From contig SEIO01000001.1 of NCBI GenBank assembly GCA_004145795.1, positions 248,001-312,000 of the forward strand: a DNA stretch of 64,000 nt. Direction: 5' to 3'. A model generated the notes under the pieces. The model ran no database searches. It was not told the origin of the DNA and saw only the letters and a program-made list of their open reading frames with translations. The stretch comes from Lentibacillus lipolyticus. GTDB taxonomy: Bacteria > Bacillota > Bacilli > Bacillales > Amphibacillaceae. Positions 36,974-46,126 of the stretch are shown one piece after another (position 1 is the first letter of the stretch; every line of letters begins with the position of its first letter). The position numbers were made by a program, and so were the translations under genes.

Positions 36974-37573
36974 TTATTGGATGTTCCAGTCATACAGCAA
37001 AGCTTCCAGCTGCTGGTATGTTTCCTGCTTCCTTCCATTATTGTCGATAACTGCATCGGCGCGTGCGGCTTTTTCTTTCACGGGCATTTGTGCTTTTATC
37101 CGCTGCTCGGCCTCTTTCTCTGTGTAACCATCGCGTTCCATAAGACGTTCCAGCTGTACCTGTTCATCCACATAGACAACGATTGTTTTATCAACAAAGT
37201 GTGTCAGATTACTTTCGTATAGAAGGGGGATATCCAATACAACAGATTTGGCACCGGATGAAACATAAACATCTCGTTTGGAAACCATTCTTTCTCTGAC
37301 GGCTGGGTGCACAATACTGTTTAACATCTTGCGTTTTTCCTCGTCATCAAAAACAATTGCGCCTAATTTTTTACGATCAATTGCCTTGTCATCCCGCAAA
37401 ACTGTATCACCAAATGCCGCCACAACCTCCCTGTAGGCTTTTTCTCCGGGCATAACAACTTCTCTGGAGATTTTGTCCGCGTCAATCACAGGGATATTAA
37501 AATCATCAAACATTAAAGAAACAGTACTCTTACCGCTGGCAATGCTTCCGGTGAGTCCAAGTACCAGTGTCAT
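36974..37573 (-). CDS. coaE: Dephospho-CoA kinase
   Basis: Last step of coenzyme A synthesis: phosphorylates the 3'-OH of dephospho-CoA with ATP. 199 residues. P-loop GLTGSIASGKSTV (6-18), the DADKISREVV substrate segment, the lid region (RKKLGAIVFDDEEKRKMLNSIVHPAVRERM) and DIPLLYES are all present. It is the last gene of polA-mutM-coaE, 10 nt after mutM. Confidence 0.95.
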   Translation of the reverse strand: MTLVLGLTGSIASGKSTVSLMFDDFNIPVIDADKISREVVMPGEKAYREVVAAFGDTVLRDDKAIDRKKLGAIVFDDEEKRKMLNSIVHPAVRERMVSKRDVYVSSGAKSVVLDIPLLYESNLTHFVDKTIVVYVDEQVQLERLMERDGYTEKEAEQRIKAQMPVKEKAARADAVIDNNGRKQETYQQLEALLYDWNIQ

Positions 37574-37583
37574 GTTAACAACC

Positions 37584-38414
37584 TCATTTCAATTCCTGGC
37601 AGACAACACATACATGTGTCCCGCGCCCGCCTATTTTCATTTTGACAATTGGTTTCCCACACATTTTGCAAGGTTCATTCTCCCGTCCATAAACGAATAG
37701 TTCCTGCTGAAACATCCCCATGTCTCCCTGCGAATTAACATAGGACCGGATGGTGGTTCCGCCCATTTCAACTGCTTCCCGCAATGTTGCAATGGCCGCC
37801 TCCCAAATAGCTTTCACTTCCCTTTTTTTTAGCTTGTCCGCTTTGCGTAAGGGGTGGACATTTGCTTTGAATAATGTTTCATCGACATAAATATTACCTA
37901 GACCCGCCACCACTGTCTGATCCAGAAGCACGGTTTTAATCGCCCGTTCTGTTCTCTTGAGCCGCTGGTAAAGGTATTCTGCTGTAAAAGCTTGATCAAA
38001 CGGATCCGGCCCCAATTGGTTCAGCGGCTTATGCGATAACTCTTCACCTTTATCAAATAGGTGCATGGTACCGAACTTGCGAACATCATTGTAACGCAGT
38101 TCTTCCCCATCGTTAAATGCCAAAATAACGTGCGTATGCTTTTTGACCGGTTCAAAAGCTGGATGGACACTGTACTTACCTTCCATTCGCAAATGAGATA
38201 CAAGCACTGTATCATCAAGCTGAAACAGCAGAAATTTTCCTTTCCGGCTTATATCCCTGATTGTCTGTCCCGCCAGCTGGTGCTTAAATCGTTCAGCATC
38301 ATCCGGACGTTTAACGATATTCGGCCAATAGACAGATACATTGGCAATGGTCTTGTTGATCACGAATCGTTTTAGTGTCTCTTTGATTGTTTCCACTTCC
38401 GGCAGTTCTGGCAT
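37584..38414 (-). CDS. mutM: Formamidopyrimidine-DNA glycosylase (Fpg)
   Basis: Removes 8-oxoguanine and ring-opened purines and nicks the site. 276 residues beginning MPELPEVETI, so Pro2 (the Schiff-base nucleophile) and Glu3 are present. The helix-two-turn-helix (LDQTVVAGLGNIYVDETLFKANVHPLRKADKL) and the C-terminal zinc finger (CKMCGKPIVKMKIGGRGTHVCVVC) are complete. It lies 12 nt after polA, as in B. subtilis. Confidence 0.96.
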   Translation of the reverse strand: MPELPEVETIKETLKRFVINKTIANVSVYWPNIVKRPDDAERFKHQLAGQTIRDISRKGKFLLFQLDDTVLVSHLRMEGKYSVHPAFEPVKKHTHVILAFNDGEELRYNDVRKFGTMHLFDKGEELSHKPLNQLGPDPFDQAFTAEYLYQRLKRTERAIKTVLLDQTVVAGLGNIYVDETLFKANVHPLRKADKLKKREVKAIWEAAIATLREAVEMGGTTIRSYVNSQGDMGMFQQELFVYGRENEPCKMCGKPIVKMKIGGRGTHVCVVCQELK

Positions 38415-38426
38415 GTCATCTTCCCC

Positions 38427-41069
38427 TTATTTTGCATCAAACCAGCTGTCACCGTATTCATACTCGACCTTCAATGGCACGTTCAGGTCAACCGTATTTT
38501 CCATGACGGCTGGTACGACTTCTTTCAATTGTTCCACTTCTTCCTTTGGTGCTTCAAGAATAAGCTCGTCATGCACCTGCAAAAGCATCCGTGCATGCAT
38601 TTTTTCGTCTTTCAGTTTTTCGCTTAAATCAATCATCGCCTTCTTGATAATATCAGCGGCACTACCCTGAATTGGTGTATTCATAGCCGTCCGCTCGGCA
38701 AATGAACGGCGGTTAAAATTACGGCTGGAAATATCCGGTAAATAGCGTCTCCGCTTCATCAGTGTTGTAACATACCCTTGATGTTTGGCCTCCTGAACAA
38801 TGTCGTCCATGTACGCCTTCACGTCCGGGTAGCTTTCAAAATAACGCTCAATGAACTGTTTCGCTTCTTTCCGCGTAATGCCGAGACTTTGGGATAGCCC
38901 ATAATCACTGATACCGTACACAATTCCAAAGTTCACCGCTTTCGCCTGGCGACGCATGCCGGCTGTCACATCTTCCTTCTCAACATGAAATACATCCATC
39001 GCTGTCCGGGTGTGAACATCCAGTTCATTAGTAAATGCCTCTATCAGTTTTTCATCGTTCGCAATGTGCGCCAAAACGCGCAGTTCAATTTGCGAATAAT
39101 CAGCAGCAAACATCATCCAGCCTGGTTTGGACGGAACGAAAGCCTGGCGAATCTTGCGCCCTTCCTCCAGCCGAATGGGAATATTTTGCAGATTGGGTTC
39201 AATGGAACTTAATCGTCCGGTCTGCGTCAGAGCCTGATTAAACCGCGTATGAATCTTATGGGTATCCTTATCCACTACCCTTAATAGCCCAGTAAGATAA
39301 GTGGACTGAAGTTTGCTTAGTTGTCTGTACAAGAGAAGCTTCGGAATAATTTCATGCTCATTTTCCAGCTGTTCCAGCACATCGGCAGCAGTGGAATAGC
39401 CCGTCTTCGTTTTCTTAATCACCGGCAGTCCCAGTTTTTCAAACAGTATTGGGCCGAGTTGTTTTGGTGAATTGAGGTTGAACGTTTCCCCTGCCAAATC
39501 ATGGATTTCACGTTCAAGGTCCTGCAGGCGTTGCTTCAAGTCCTTATCCATTTCTTTAAGGCGTTCCGTGTCCACAAGCACTCCAGTATGTTCCATTTCC
39601 CCAAGAATAAGAGCAAGCGGCATTTCCAGCTCCTTCAGCAGCTCATACTGCTTATTTGCCTTCAGCTTTTCCTCCATTTCATTTTTTAGCCGGAAAAGAA
39701 GACTGGTTTTTCGGGCTATGTGATCACTCAACTTTGCCTGATCAGGCGCGGCCATTTTGGCTCCTTTTCCATAGACCTCTTCATCAAATAATACGTCTGT
39801 CTGTCCTAAACGATGGGCAATGGCCGGAATATCATGATTGTTCTCAGCTGGATTCAGCAAGTAGGATGTCAACAGCATATCAAATGTAATGCCTTTGATG
39901 TGTATCCCCCGGTTCAGTAAAGCTACCAATGTTTTCTTCGCATCGAAAACAATTTTTGATTTACTGCTATCCTCCGCCCATGCGTGAAAGGCTCGTGAGT
40001 TTATGGCAGTTTCCACCGGAATAAAATATGCTTTCGACTCATCGACGAGCCCAATGCCTTCGATGTTGCCGTAATGGTAATTTTCATCAAGCATTTCCAC
40101 TACCAGTGCCGCTTCATCACTGAGCATGTCCTCTGTCACTTCATCGGCCGTGACATAGGCTATATCATGAAGTTCTACGCGATCCTGATCGCCGTCATCG
40201 GCAGATTCACTGCCAATCCGGCCCAAAAGCGACTGGAATCCCAATTCTTTAAAGATGGCACTGACGTCAGCATGCGGATAACCGGCATAAGCAATATCCT
40301 CTATCGTTATCTCAATCGGGGAATGACGGTCAATCGTGACAAGCTGCTTGCTCATGAATGCTTCATCTTTATGATCCTGCAGTTTTTCTTTTAATTTTTT
40401 GCCACTCACCTCATCCATATGCTCGTACACATTTTCCACTGTCTTAAATTGGTTCAATAGTTTCGTGGCTGTTTTTTCACCAACGCCGGGAACACCTGGA
40501 ATATTATCCGAATTATCCCCCATCAATGCTTTCAGATCGATAATCTGCTCCGGGGCGATGTCCATTTTATCTTTCATGAAAGATGGGCTATACGGCTCAA
40601 TATCGCTGATTCCTTTTTTCGTCAAATTCACAGTAACTTGTTCAGATACGAGCTGCAGCAAGTCCTTGTCACCGGAAATAACCGTCACATCCCATCCCTT
40701 CTCCTGCGCTTGCCTGGAAAGGGTTCCAATAATATCGTCCGCTTCATATAAATGAAGCTGGTAATGGGAAACCTGGAACGCATCCAATACTTCCTTCAGC
40801 AGCGGTATTTGTTCCGACAATTCCGGCGGTGTTTTCTGCCGTCCACCTTTATATTCCTTATATGTTTCGTGGCGGAACGTTGTCTTCCCTGCGTCAAAAG
40901 CAACAAGCAAATGGGTTGGTTGTTCATCTTCTAGAATTTTCAGGAGCATGTTCGTAAAGCCATAAACAGCATTTGTATAAACGCCTTTATCATTATTCAA
41001 CAGTGGCAGTGCAAAAAATGCCCGGTAAATCACACTATTTCCGTCAATCAATACAAGTTTGTTCGACAT
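38427..41069 (-). CDS. polA: DNA polymerase I
   Basis: 880 residues. N-terminal 5'-3' exonuclease for Okazaki primer removal (LIDGNSVIYRAFFAL, FDAGKTTFRHE, YEADDIIGTLS, ISGDKDLLQLV, GDNSDNIPGVPGVGEKTATKLL), a degenerate 3'-5' exonuclease domain without its carboxylate motifs, as in other Bacillus Pol I, and a family A polymerase. The palm has DYSQIELRVLAHIAND (motif A), RRQAKAVNFGIVYGIS (motif B) and LQVHDELILE (motif C). First gene of polA-mutM-coaE. Confidence 0.97.
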   Translation of the reverse strand: MSNKLVLIDGNSVIYRAFFALPLLNNDKGVYTNAVYGFTNMLLKILEDEQPTHLLVAFDAGKTTFRHETYKEYKGGRQKTPPELSEQIPLLKEVLDAFQVSHYQLHLYEADDIIGTLSRQAQEKGWDVTVISGDKDLLQLVSEQVTVNLTKKGISDIEPYSPSFMKDKMDIAPEQIIDLKALMGDNSDNIPGVPGVGEKTATKLLNQFKTVENVYEHMDEVSGKKLKEKLQDHKDEAFMSKQLVTIDRHSPIEITIEDIAYAGYPHADVSAIFKELGFQSLLGRIGSESADDGDQDRVELHDIAYVTADEVTEDMLSDEAALVVEMLDENYHYGNIEGIGLVDESKAYFIPVETAINSRAFHAWAEDSSKSKIVFDAKKTLVALLNRGIHIKGITFDMLLTSYLLNPAENNHDIPAIAHRLGQTDVLFDEEVYGKGAKMAAPDQAKLSDHIARKTSLLFRLKNEMEEKLKANKQYELLKELEMPLALILGEMEHTGVLVDTERLKEMDKDLKQRLQDLEREIHDLAGETFNLNSPKQLGPILFEKLGLPVIKKTKTGYSTAADVLEQLENEHEIIPKLLLYRQLSKLQSTYLTGLLRVVDKDTHKIHTRFNQALTQTGRLSSIEPNLQNIPIRLEEGRKIRQAFVPSKPGWMMFAADYSQIELRVLAHIANDEKLIEAFTNELDVHTRTAMDVFHVEKEDVTAGMRRQAKAVNFGIVYGISDYGLSQSLGITRKEAKQFIERYFESYPDVKAYMDDIVQEAKHQGYVTTLMKRRRYLPDISSRNFNRRSFAERTAMNTPIQGSAADIIKKAMIDLSEKLKDEKMHARMLLQVHDELILEAPKEEVEQLKEVVPAVMENTVDLNVPLKVEYEYGDSWFDAK

Positions 41070-41188
41070 ATATGCTATCCTCCGTTCCGCTTCTCTATAC
41101 TATTTATAGTTTATCATCATCTGCTCACGAATAAAAAAGTTATCTCCCGTATTTGTCTGCTGGCCTCATCTTACAACCGGCAAGTAAC

Positions 41189-41214
41189 AAAAACACCCCC
41201 ATTACGGGGATGTT
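41189..41214 (-). terminator. Terminator of phoPR
   Basis: AAACACCCC (41191-41199) pairs with GGGGATGTTT around ATTAC, followed by TTTTTGTT on the minus strand. It overlaps the phoR stop. Confidence 0.75.
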
Positions 41215-42590
41215 TCGTCATGTTTAGGTAGCAATACATGAAAAGAAGAACCCTTATCCGGTTCACTTTCAACAGATATATTCCCATGATGCACTTCGAC
41301 GATATGTTTTACAATAGCAAGGCCAAGACCTGTTCCACCTGTATTTCGGCTGCGCGCCTTATCCACACGATAAAAACGCTCGAATATGCGCGGAACATAC
41401 TCCGGATGAATGCCGATTCCATTATCCGATACAGTAATATGGACAGTCTCACCCTCGTCGGTTACACGCAGCATGATATTGCCTTTTTCCGGTGTATAGC
41501 TGATTGCGTTCGTCAGTAAATTAACAATAACTTGCTTTATCCGTTCTCCGTCAGCCTTTAATGTAATGTTTTCCCCAATGTCTGTTGTTAAGGTGATTTC
41601 TTTTTTATCCGCACGCGGCTGAATGACAGGAAGGATATCCCCGATTACCCGGTCCATTTGCACTGTTGTCCTGGTCAGCCTAAAATCATCTTTTTCCAAT
41701 TTGGACAGTGTCAGAAGATCTTCAATCAACCCTTGCAGACGATTACTTTCATCATAGATGATGGTCAGGAAACTATTCAGTGTCTCTTTATCATTCAGCG
41801 CGCCATTCAAAAGCGTTTCAGCAAAGCCCGTAATCGAAGTAATCGGTGTCTTCAATTCATGAGAAACATTGGCTACAAAGTCTTTTCGCATTACTTCGAG
41901 TTTTTTCAGATGGGTTATATCATAAAGAAGCAAGACTGCACCTTTTAACATATTGCGTTCATTGAAAATAGGCGCACCGATAATTTCAATATATTTTTTA
42001 TCCAAATCAATTGTCTGGGTAAACGACTTTTTTATATTCTTTTCGTATAAAAATGTTTCCTGAACCGTTTCGTGAATCGTCTCATTTCCCAACACATCAT
42101 AATATAAATAGCTCCGATAGTCCTGCGGATGACCGCCAAACATAGACAAAAATTTCCGATTAACCAAATGAATATACCCTTTTTCGTCAATCAGCACAAG
42201 CCCACTCTGCGTATTGTCTACGACCGTTGATAACTGTTCTTCCTGCATCTGTTCTTGCATTCGGAATTCACTAAGATTGCGGGCCAGAGCATTTAATTTA
42301 TTATTCAGTTCCCCTATACTCCCGCCTGCATCATGATGAATCCTTGTCCGATAATTCCCTTTCACAAGCTCATCCACTGCTCTGGAAGCTTTCCTGATTG
42401 GCTTCATATATTTCTCATAAACATGAAGCATCATAACTAGCAGCAGGACATACTCCACTATCAAGATGGACCCCAGAATAATATGCTCTTCCGTAAGCTG
42501 GCTGATAAAAACTCCTGTCACCAAAACCAGAAAAAATATACCTGCATGATAGGATGCCAGCGGTTTTGTAAAAATGGATCGCAATCGCAT
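41202..42590 (-). CDS. phoR: Phosphate-regulon sensor kinase PhoR, short form lacking the extracytoplasmic domain
   Basis: 462 residues against about 580 in B. subtilis. Two membrane helices (about 15-30 and 37-56) are joined by only six or seven residues (QLTEEH), so the extracytoplasmic PAS-like domain is absent. Then come HAMP (about 60-110), a cytoplasmic PAS (about 118-228), HisKA with His244 in FVANVSHELKTPITSI, and the ATPase with N box VNLLTNAISYTPEKG, DNGIGI and GTGLGLAIVKH. The start codon overlaps the phoP stop by one base. It should still phosphorylate PhoP; input must come from the membrane or cytoplasm. Confidence 0.92.
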   Translation of the reverse strand: MRLRSIFTKPLASYHAGIFFLVLVTGVFISQLTEEHIILGSILIVEYVLLLVMMLHVYEKYMKPIRKASRAVDELVKGNYRTRIHHDAGGSIGELNNKLNALARNLSEFRMQEQMQEEQLSTVVDNTQSGLVLIDEKGYIHLVNRKFLSMFGGHPQDYRSYLYYDVLGNETIHETVQETFLYEKNIKKSFTQTIDLDKKYIEIIGAPIFNERNMLKGAVLLLYDITHLKKLEVMRKDFVANVSHELKTPITSITGFAETLLNGALNDKETLNSFLTIIYDESNRLQGLIEDLLTLSKLEKDDFRLTRTTVQMDRVIGDILPVIQPRADKKEITLTTDIGENITLKADGERIKQVIVNLLTNAISYTPEKGNIMLRVTDEGETVHITVSDNGIGIHPEYVPRIFERFYRVDKARSRNTGGTGLGLAIVKHIVEVHHGNISVESEPDKGSSFHVLLPKHDETSP

Positions 42591-43282
42591 TATGTCGGTT
42601 CCTCCAATTTGTACCCCAGTCCTCTTATCGTTTTTATATACATCGGTTTTCTTGTATTCGGTTCAATTTTTTCCCGCAAATGGCTGATGTGAACATCAAC
42701 AATTCGTGTGTCACCAGCAAAATCATAGTTCCATACTGCACTTAAAAGCTGATCACGTGATAAGACATTTCCTTTGTGTGAAGCCAAGTAGTATAATAGC
42801 TCAAATTCTTTTCTGGTAAATGTCAAAAGTCTGTCGTCCATTTTCGCTTCATATCGGTCAGGGTAAATACTCAAATCGCCTATTTTTAAGAATCCAACAT
42901 TCGGAGTTCCAGATTTTTCAGTCCTTCTTAAAATTGCCTTCACTCGTGCAATCACTTCTTTCACACTGAACGGTTTTGTTAAATAATCATCCGCACCGAG
43001 CTCCAGCCCCAGAACCTTATCAAACTCTTCATCTTTTGCTGTCAGCATCAGAATTGGAATGTCAATTTGTTTATGCTGCAAATACCTGCATACATCCATT
43101 CCATCTCTTTCAGGGAGCATTAAATCGAGAATAATTAAATCGTAACTTTCTTTTTCCGCCTTTTCGATTGCCTCCGTCCCGTCGTATGCAGCATCGGTTG
43201 CAAACCCGGCCTGTTCAAGATTGAATGTCAGTAAAGTTACAATCGACATTTCATCATCAACAATCAGAATGCGCTTCTTCAT
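42590..43282 (-). CDS. phoP: Phosphate-regulon response regulator PhoP
   Basis: 230-residue OmpR-family regulator of phosphate starvation genes. The receiver has the acidic pair Asp9/Asp10 (VDDE), phosphoacceptor Asp53 in LIILDLMLPERDG, Thr in LMLTAKDEE and Lys in DDYLTKPFSVKE. The C-terminal winged helix (LTFTRKEFELLYYLASHKGNVLSRDQLLSAVWNYDFAGDTRIVDVHISHLREKIE) is complete. Coupled to phoR. A cre-like site lies in its upstream region. Confidence 0.96.
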   Translation of the reverse strand: MKKRILIVDDEMSIVTLLTFNLEQAGFATDAAYDGTEAIEKAEKESYDLIILDLMLPERDGMDVCRYLQHKQIDIPILMLTAKDEEFDKVLGLELGADDYLTKPFSVKEVIARVKAILRRTEKSGTPNVGFLKIGDLSIYPDRYEAKMDDRLLTFTRKEFELLYYLASHKGNVLSRDQLLSAVWNYDFAGDTRIVDVHISHLREKIEPNTRKPMYIKTIRGLGYKLEEPT

Positions 43283-43323
43283 TTAGCTCTCCCCATTCCC
43301 TAAGATGTAACGTTATACTTATC

Positions 43324-43545
43324 TTACAATGAACAGGCAGTAATGTGAACAGAATGCCATGTAAAAATAAATTTACAAAGTGGCAGCAAGTTTCCCCATA
43401 AAAGTTCATCCCTTTCATGTTCAAAACCAGTTGAAGACAGCGTGACTTCCTTATCCTCAATGATGTGCGTTACCATGTATGAATCACCAACTTGCAGATC
43501 ATTCATGTGTTTTCCCAGTTTTCGCTTTTTATCAACAGTTAATTA
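43324..43545 (-). pseudogene. N-terminal remnant of a MaoC-like (hotdog) protein
   Basis: Between mdh and phoP an open frame reads KKRKLGKHMNDLQVGDSYMV then THIIEDKEVTL. From memory this resembles the first ~35 residues of the MaoC-like dehydratase found between mdh and phoP in some Bacillus (KKRKLG ... VGEKYSVTQKVEDKD). No start codon stands before KKRKLG, and after about 35 residues the sequence loses resemblance and stops at 43324. An ATG at 43506 could open a 60-residue ORF but with a weak ribosome site. I call it a remnant, with moderate certainty. Confidence 0.5.
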
Positions 43546-43555
43546 TCCCTTAAGT

Positions 43556-43570
43556 ATGTAAGCGTTTTCC
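43556..43570 (-). promoter_or_regulatory. cre-like site upstream of phoPR
   Basis: ATGTAAGCGTTTTCC fits the CcpA consensus WTGNAANCGNWNNCW at 14 of 15 positions. On the minus strand a TTGATA box lies just upstream of it, so the site would cover a promoter. B. subtilis phoPR is CcpA-repressed. Confidence 0.5.
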
Positions 43571-43633
43571 ACATTGTATCAAAAATTAATTATTATCGCT
43601 ATCCCTTTTGGTTATTGCAAAGAATCTTATTGT

Positions 43634-43676
43634 TAAAAAAAGCTCCTTTCTGCCATAGGGCAAAAAGAAGCTTTTA
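43634..43676 (-). terminator. Terminator of citZ-icd-mdh
   Basis: AAAAGCTCCTTTCTGCC pairs imperfectly with GGGCAAAAAGAAGCTTTT and is followed on the minus strand by a T run. Confidence 0.8.
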
Positions 43677-43678
43677 AT

Positions 43679-44617
43679 TTATTTTAACACGTCAAGCACA
43701 TTTTTAACAGATTCGGCAGATTGATCCAACGCAGCTTTTTCGTCATCGGTCAGGTCAAGCTCAATGATTTCTTCCAGGCCATTTCCGCCAATGATAGTTG
43801 GTACACCAAGGTAAATATTATGGTAGCCGTATTCCCCTTCCAAATAAGCAATCGATGGAAGTACGCGGCGCTGATCTTTCAGGATTGCTTCCGCCATGAC
43901 TGTGAGGGAAGCAGCCGGTGCGTAGTAAGCACTTCCATTACCGAGCAATCCAACAATTTCGCCACCGCCTTTACGTGTACGGTCAACAATTTCATCGAGG
44001 CGTTCCTTTGAAATCAATTTTTCAAGCGGAATACCGCCAGCGTAAGAATAACGGATTAATGGCACCATATCATCGCCATGTCCGCCAAGAACAAATCCGG
44101 TAATATCTTTTACGGACAAGTTCAATTCTTCTGCAACAAATGTGCGGAACCGTGCTGTATCCAGGACACCAGATTGGCCGATGACACGTTCTTTTGGGAA
44201 CCCGGATTCTTTAAACACGGTATAAGTCATGGCATCAACCGGATTGGTCAATACAATAATCGTCGTCTCCGGTGAATACTTCACAATATCCTGTGTGACG
44301 GATTTCATGATTTTAGCGTTCGTGTTAACCAAATCATCCCGGCTCATCCCCGGTTTACGTGCGATACCGGCAGTAATGATAACAAGGTCGGAATCTTTCG
44401 TGTCTTCATAATTGGCCGTTCCCGTAATGTTGGCATCAAATCCCTGAACAGGACTTGCTTCTTTCATATCCAGCGCTTTCCCTTTTGTCGGGTCTTCCAT
44501 ATCCGGAATATCGACTAATACAACATCACCAAGTTCTTTCTGTGCCATCATCAGAGCTGTTGTGGCTCCTGTAAAACCAGAACCGATGACGGATATTTTT
44601 TTACGATTGATAGCCAT
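43679..44617 (-). CDS. mdh: Malate dehydrogenase
   Basis: Oxidises malate to oxaloacetate with NAD in the TCA cycle. 312 residues of the LDH-like type: NAD fold [19 protein letters not shown], the NAD-discriminating Asp in DVVLVDIP, the [15 protein letters not shown] loop with the substrate arginines, the [10 protein letters not shown] segment and the catalytic His in [16 protein letters not shown] at 44617 lies 7 nt from AAGGGG and gives the B. subtilis length; an ATG two codons earlier abuts that site. Last gene of citZ-icd-mdh. Confidence 0.96.
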   Translation of the reverse strand: MAINRKKISVIGSGFTGATTALMMAQKELGDVVLVDIPDMEDPTKGKALDMKEASPVQGFDANITGTANYEDTKDSDLVIITAGIARKPGMSRDDLVNTNAKIMKSVTQDIVKYSPETTIIVLTNPVDAMTYTVFKESGFPKERVIGQSGVLDTARFRTFVAEELNLSVKDITGFVLGGHGDDMVPLIRYSYAGGIPLEKLISKERLDEIVDRTRKGGGEIVGLLGNGSAYYAPAASLTVMAEAILKDQRRVLPSIAYLEGEYGYHNIYLGVPTIIGGNGLEEIIELDLTDDEKAALDQSAESVKNVLDVLK

Positions 44618-44700
44618 GTCCATTCCCCTTTCAGTCTTGAAAGATGTAATCTGGAACAGTTAGCTGATCACTAAATCAGCTGCGTCCTGTAAGGGCTTTT

Positions 44701-45972
44701 TCAGTCCATATTCTTGATTAGTTCATCACCGAATTCACTTGTTTTTACTTCAGTGGCGCCATCCATCATACGGGCAAAGTCATAGGTGACCACTTTGGAA
44801 GCGATGGTTTTGTCCATTGCCTTTGTAATCAAGTTGGCCGCTTCTCTCCACTCCAGATGCTCAAGCATAAGTACAGCGGAAAGGATAACGGAAGATGGGT
44901 TTACTTTGTCCATCCCTGCATATTTTGGTGCGGTTCCATGTGTTGCTTCAAAAATAGCATGACCGGTATCGTAATTAATATTTGCCCCTGGTGCGATACC
45001 AATTCCGCCAACTTGAGCTGCCAGAGCATCCGAAATATAGTCGCCGTTAAGGTTCATCGTTGCGACAACATCAAATTCTTTCGGACGAGTCAGAATCTGT
45101 TGCAGGAAGATATCAGCAATAGCGTCTTTTACAACCATTTTGCCGGCAGCAACCGCTTCTTCCTCTGCCTTATTAGCTGCTTCTTTGCCTTCTTTTTCAA
45201 CGATGCGATCATATTCGGCCCAAGTGAACACTTTGTCACCATATTCTTGTTCGGCAACTTCGTATCCCCAGTTTTTAAAGGAACCTTCTGTAAACTTCAT
45301 AATGTTGCCTTTATGTACTAGTGTAACATTTCGGCGTCCTTCATTGAGCGCATATTCAATAGCCGCTCGTACGAGACGCTTTGTTCCTTCTTCTGATACA
45401 GGCTTAACACCAATGCCGGATGTTTCAGGGAAACGGATATTATTAACACCCATTTCATCCTGCAGGAAGCTGATTACTTTATTCACGTCATCGGAGCCTT
45501 CTTGCCACTCAATTCCGGCATAAATATCTTCTGTGTTTTCACGGAAAATAGCCATATCCACATCTTCCGGATGCTTCACAGGAGATGGTACGCCACTGAA
45601 ATAACGCACTGGACGAAGGCACGTGAATAGATCCAGTTCCTGGCGCAGGGCAACGTTCAATGAACGGATGCCGCCTCCGATAGGTGTTGTTAGTGGGCCT
45701 TTGATTGCAATTTTATAGTCATCAATGGTTTTAAGCGTGTCGTCTGGGAGCCATTCGCCGGTTTTGTCATATGCTTTTTGTCCAGCATATACTTCTTTCC
45801 ATTCAATCTGCTTTTCACCATTATAAGCTTTTTCAACAGCCGCTTCGATTACCCGGCGTGCTGAAGCCCAAATATCCGGTCCTGTTCCGTCCCCTTCAAT
45901 AAAAGGAATAATCGGGTGATTAGGAACGTTCATCTTGCCATTGTTTACAGTAATTTTTTCACCTTGTGTCAT
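44701..45972 (-). CDS. icd: Isocitrate dehydrogenase (NADP)
   Basis: 423 residues; oxidative decarboxylation of isocitrate to 2-oxoglutarate. The substrate-binding loop is [40 protein letters not shown], the [21 protein letters not shown] segment and the metal aspartates in [17 protein letters not shown] are present. NADP-type residues are near [17 protein letters not shown]. Second gene of citZ-icd-mdh, with AGGAGG before the ATG. Confidence 0.96.
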   Translation of the reverse strand: MTQGEKITVNNGKMNVPNHPIIPFIEGDGTGPDIWASARRVIEAAVEKAYNGEKQIEWKEVYAGQKAYDKTGEWLPDDTLKTIDDYKIAIKGPLTTPIGGGIRSLNVALRQELDLFTCLRPVRYFSGVPSPVKHPEDVDMAIFRENTEDIYAGIEWQEGSDDVNKVISFLQDEMGVNNIRFPETSGIGVKPVSEEGTKRLVRAAIEYALNEGRRNVTLVHKGNIMKFTEGSFKNWGYEVAEQEYGDKVFTWAEYDRIVEKEGKEAANKAEEEAVAAGKMVVKDAIADIFLQQILTRPKEFDVVATMNLNGDYISDALAAQVGGIGIAPGANINYDTGHAIFEATHGTAPKYAGMDKVNPSSVILSAVLMLEHLEWREAANLITKAMDKTIASKVVTYDFARMMDGATEVKTSEFGDELIKNMD

Positions 45973-46126
45973 AAAGATAACCTCCTATTCATTTTCATGC
46001 ATACATAATCATTTTAGCATAATGTTGTGTATCATGGTACTAGCTGATACGCTTATCTGTCCTCAGGTCAGCCAGGCTTTCGCTGTAAATTAATGAAGCT
46101 CGCTGCTGCATGTTTCCCTTAGAGTA

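Noticed and set aside
38427-41069. Loss of the PolA 3'-5' exonuclease motifs as a novelty
   Set aside because: This degeneration is normal for Bacillus-type DNA polymerase I.
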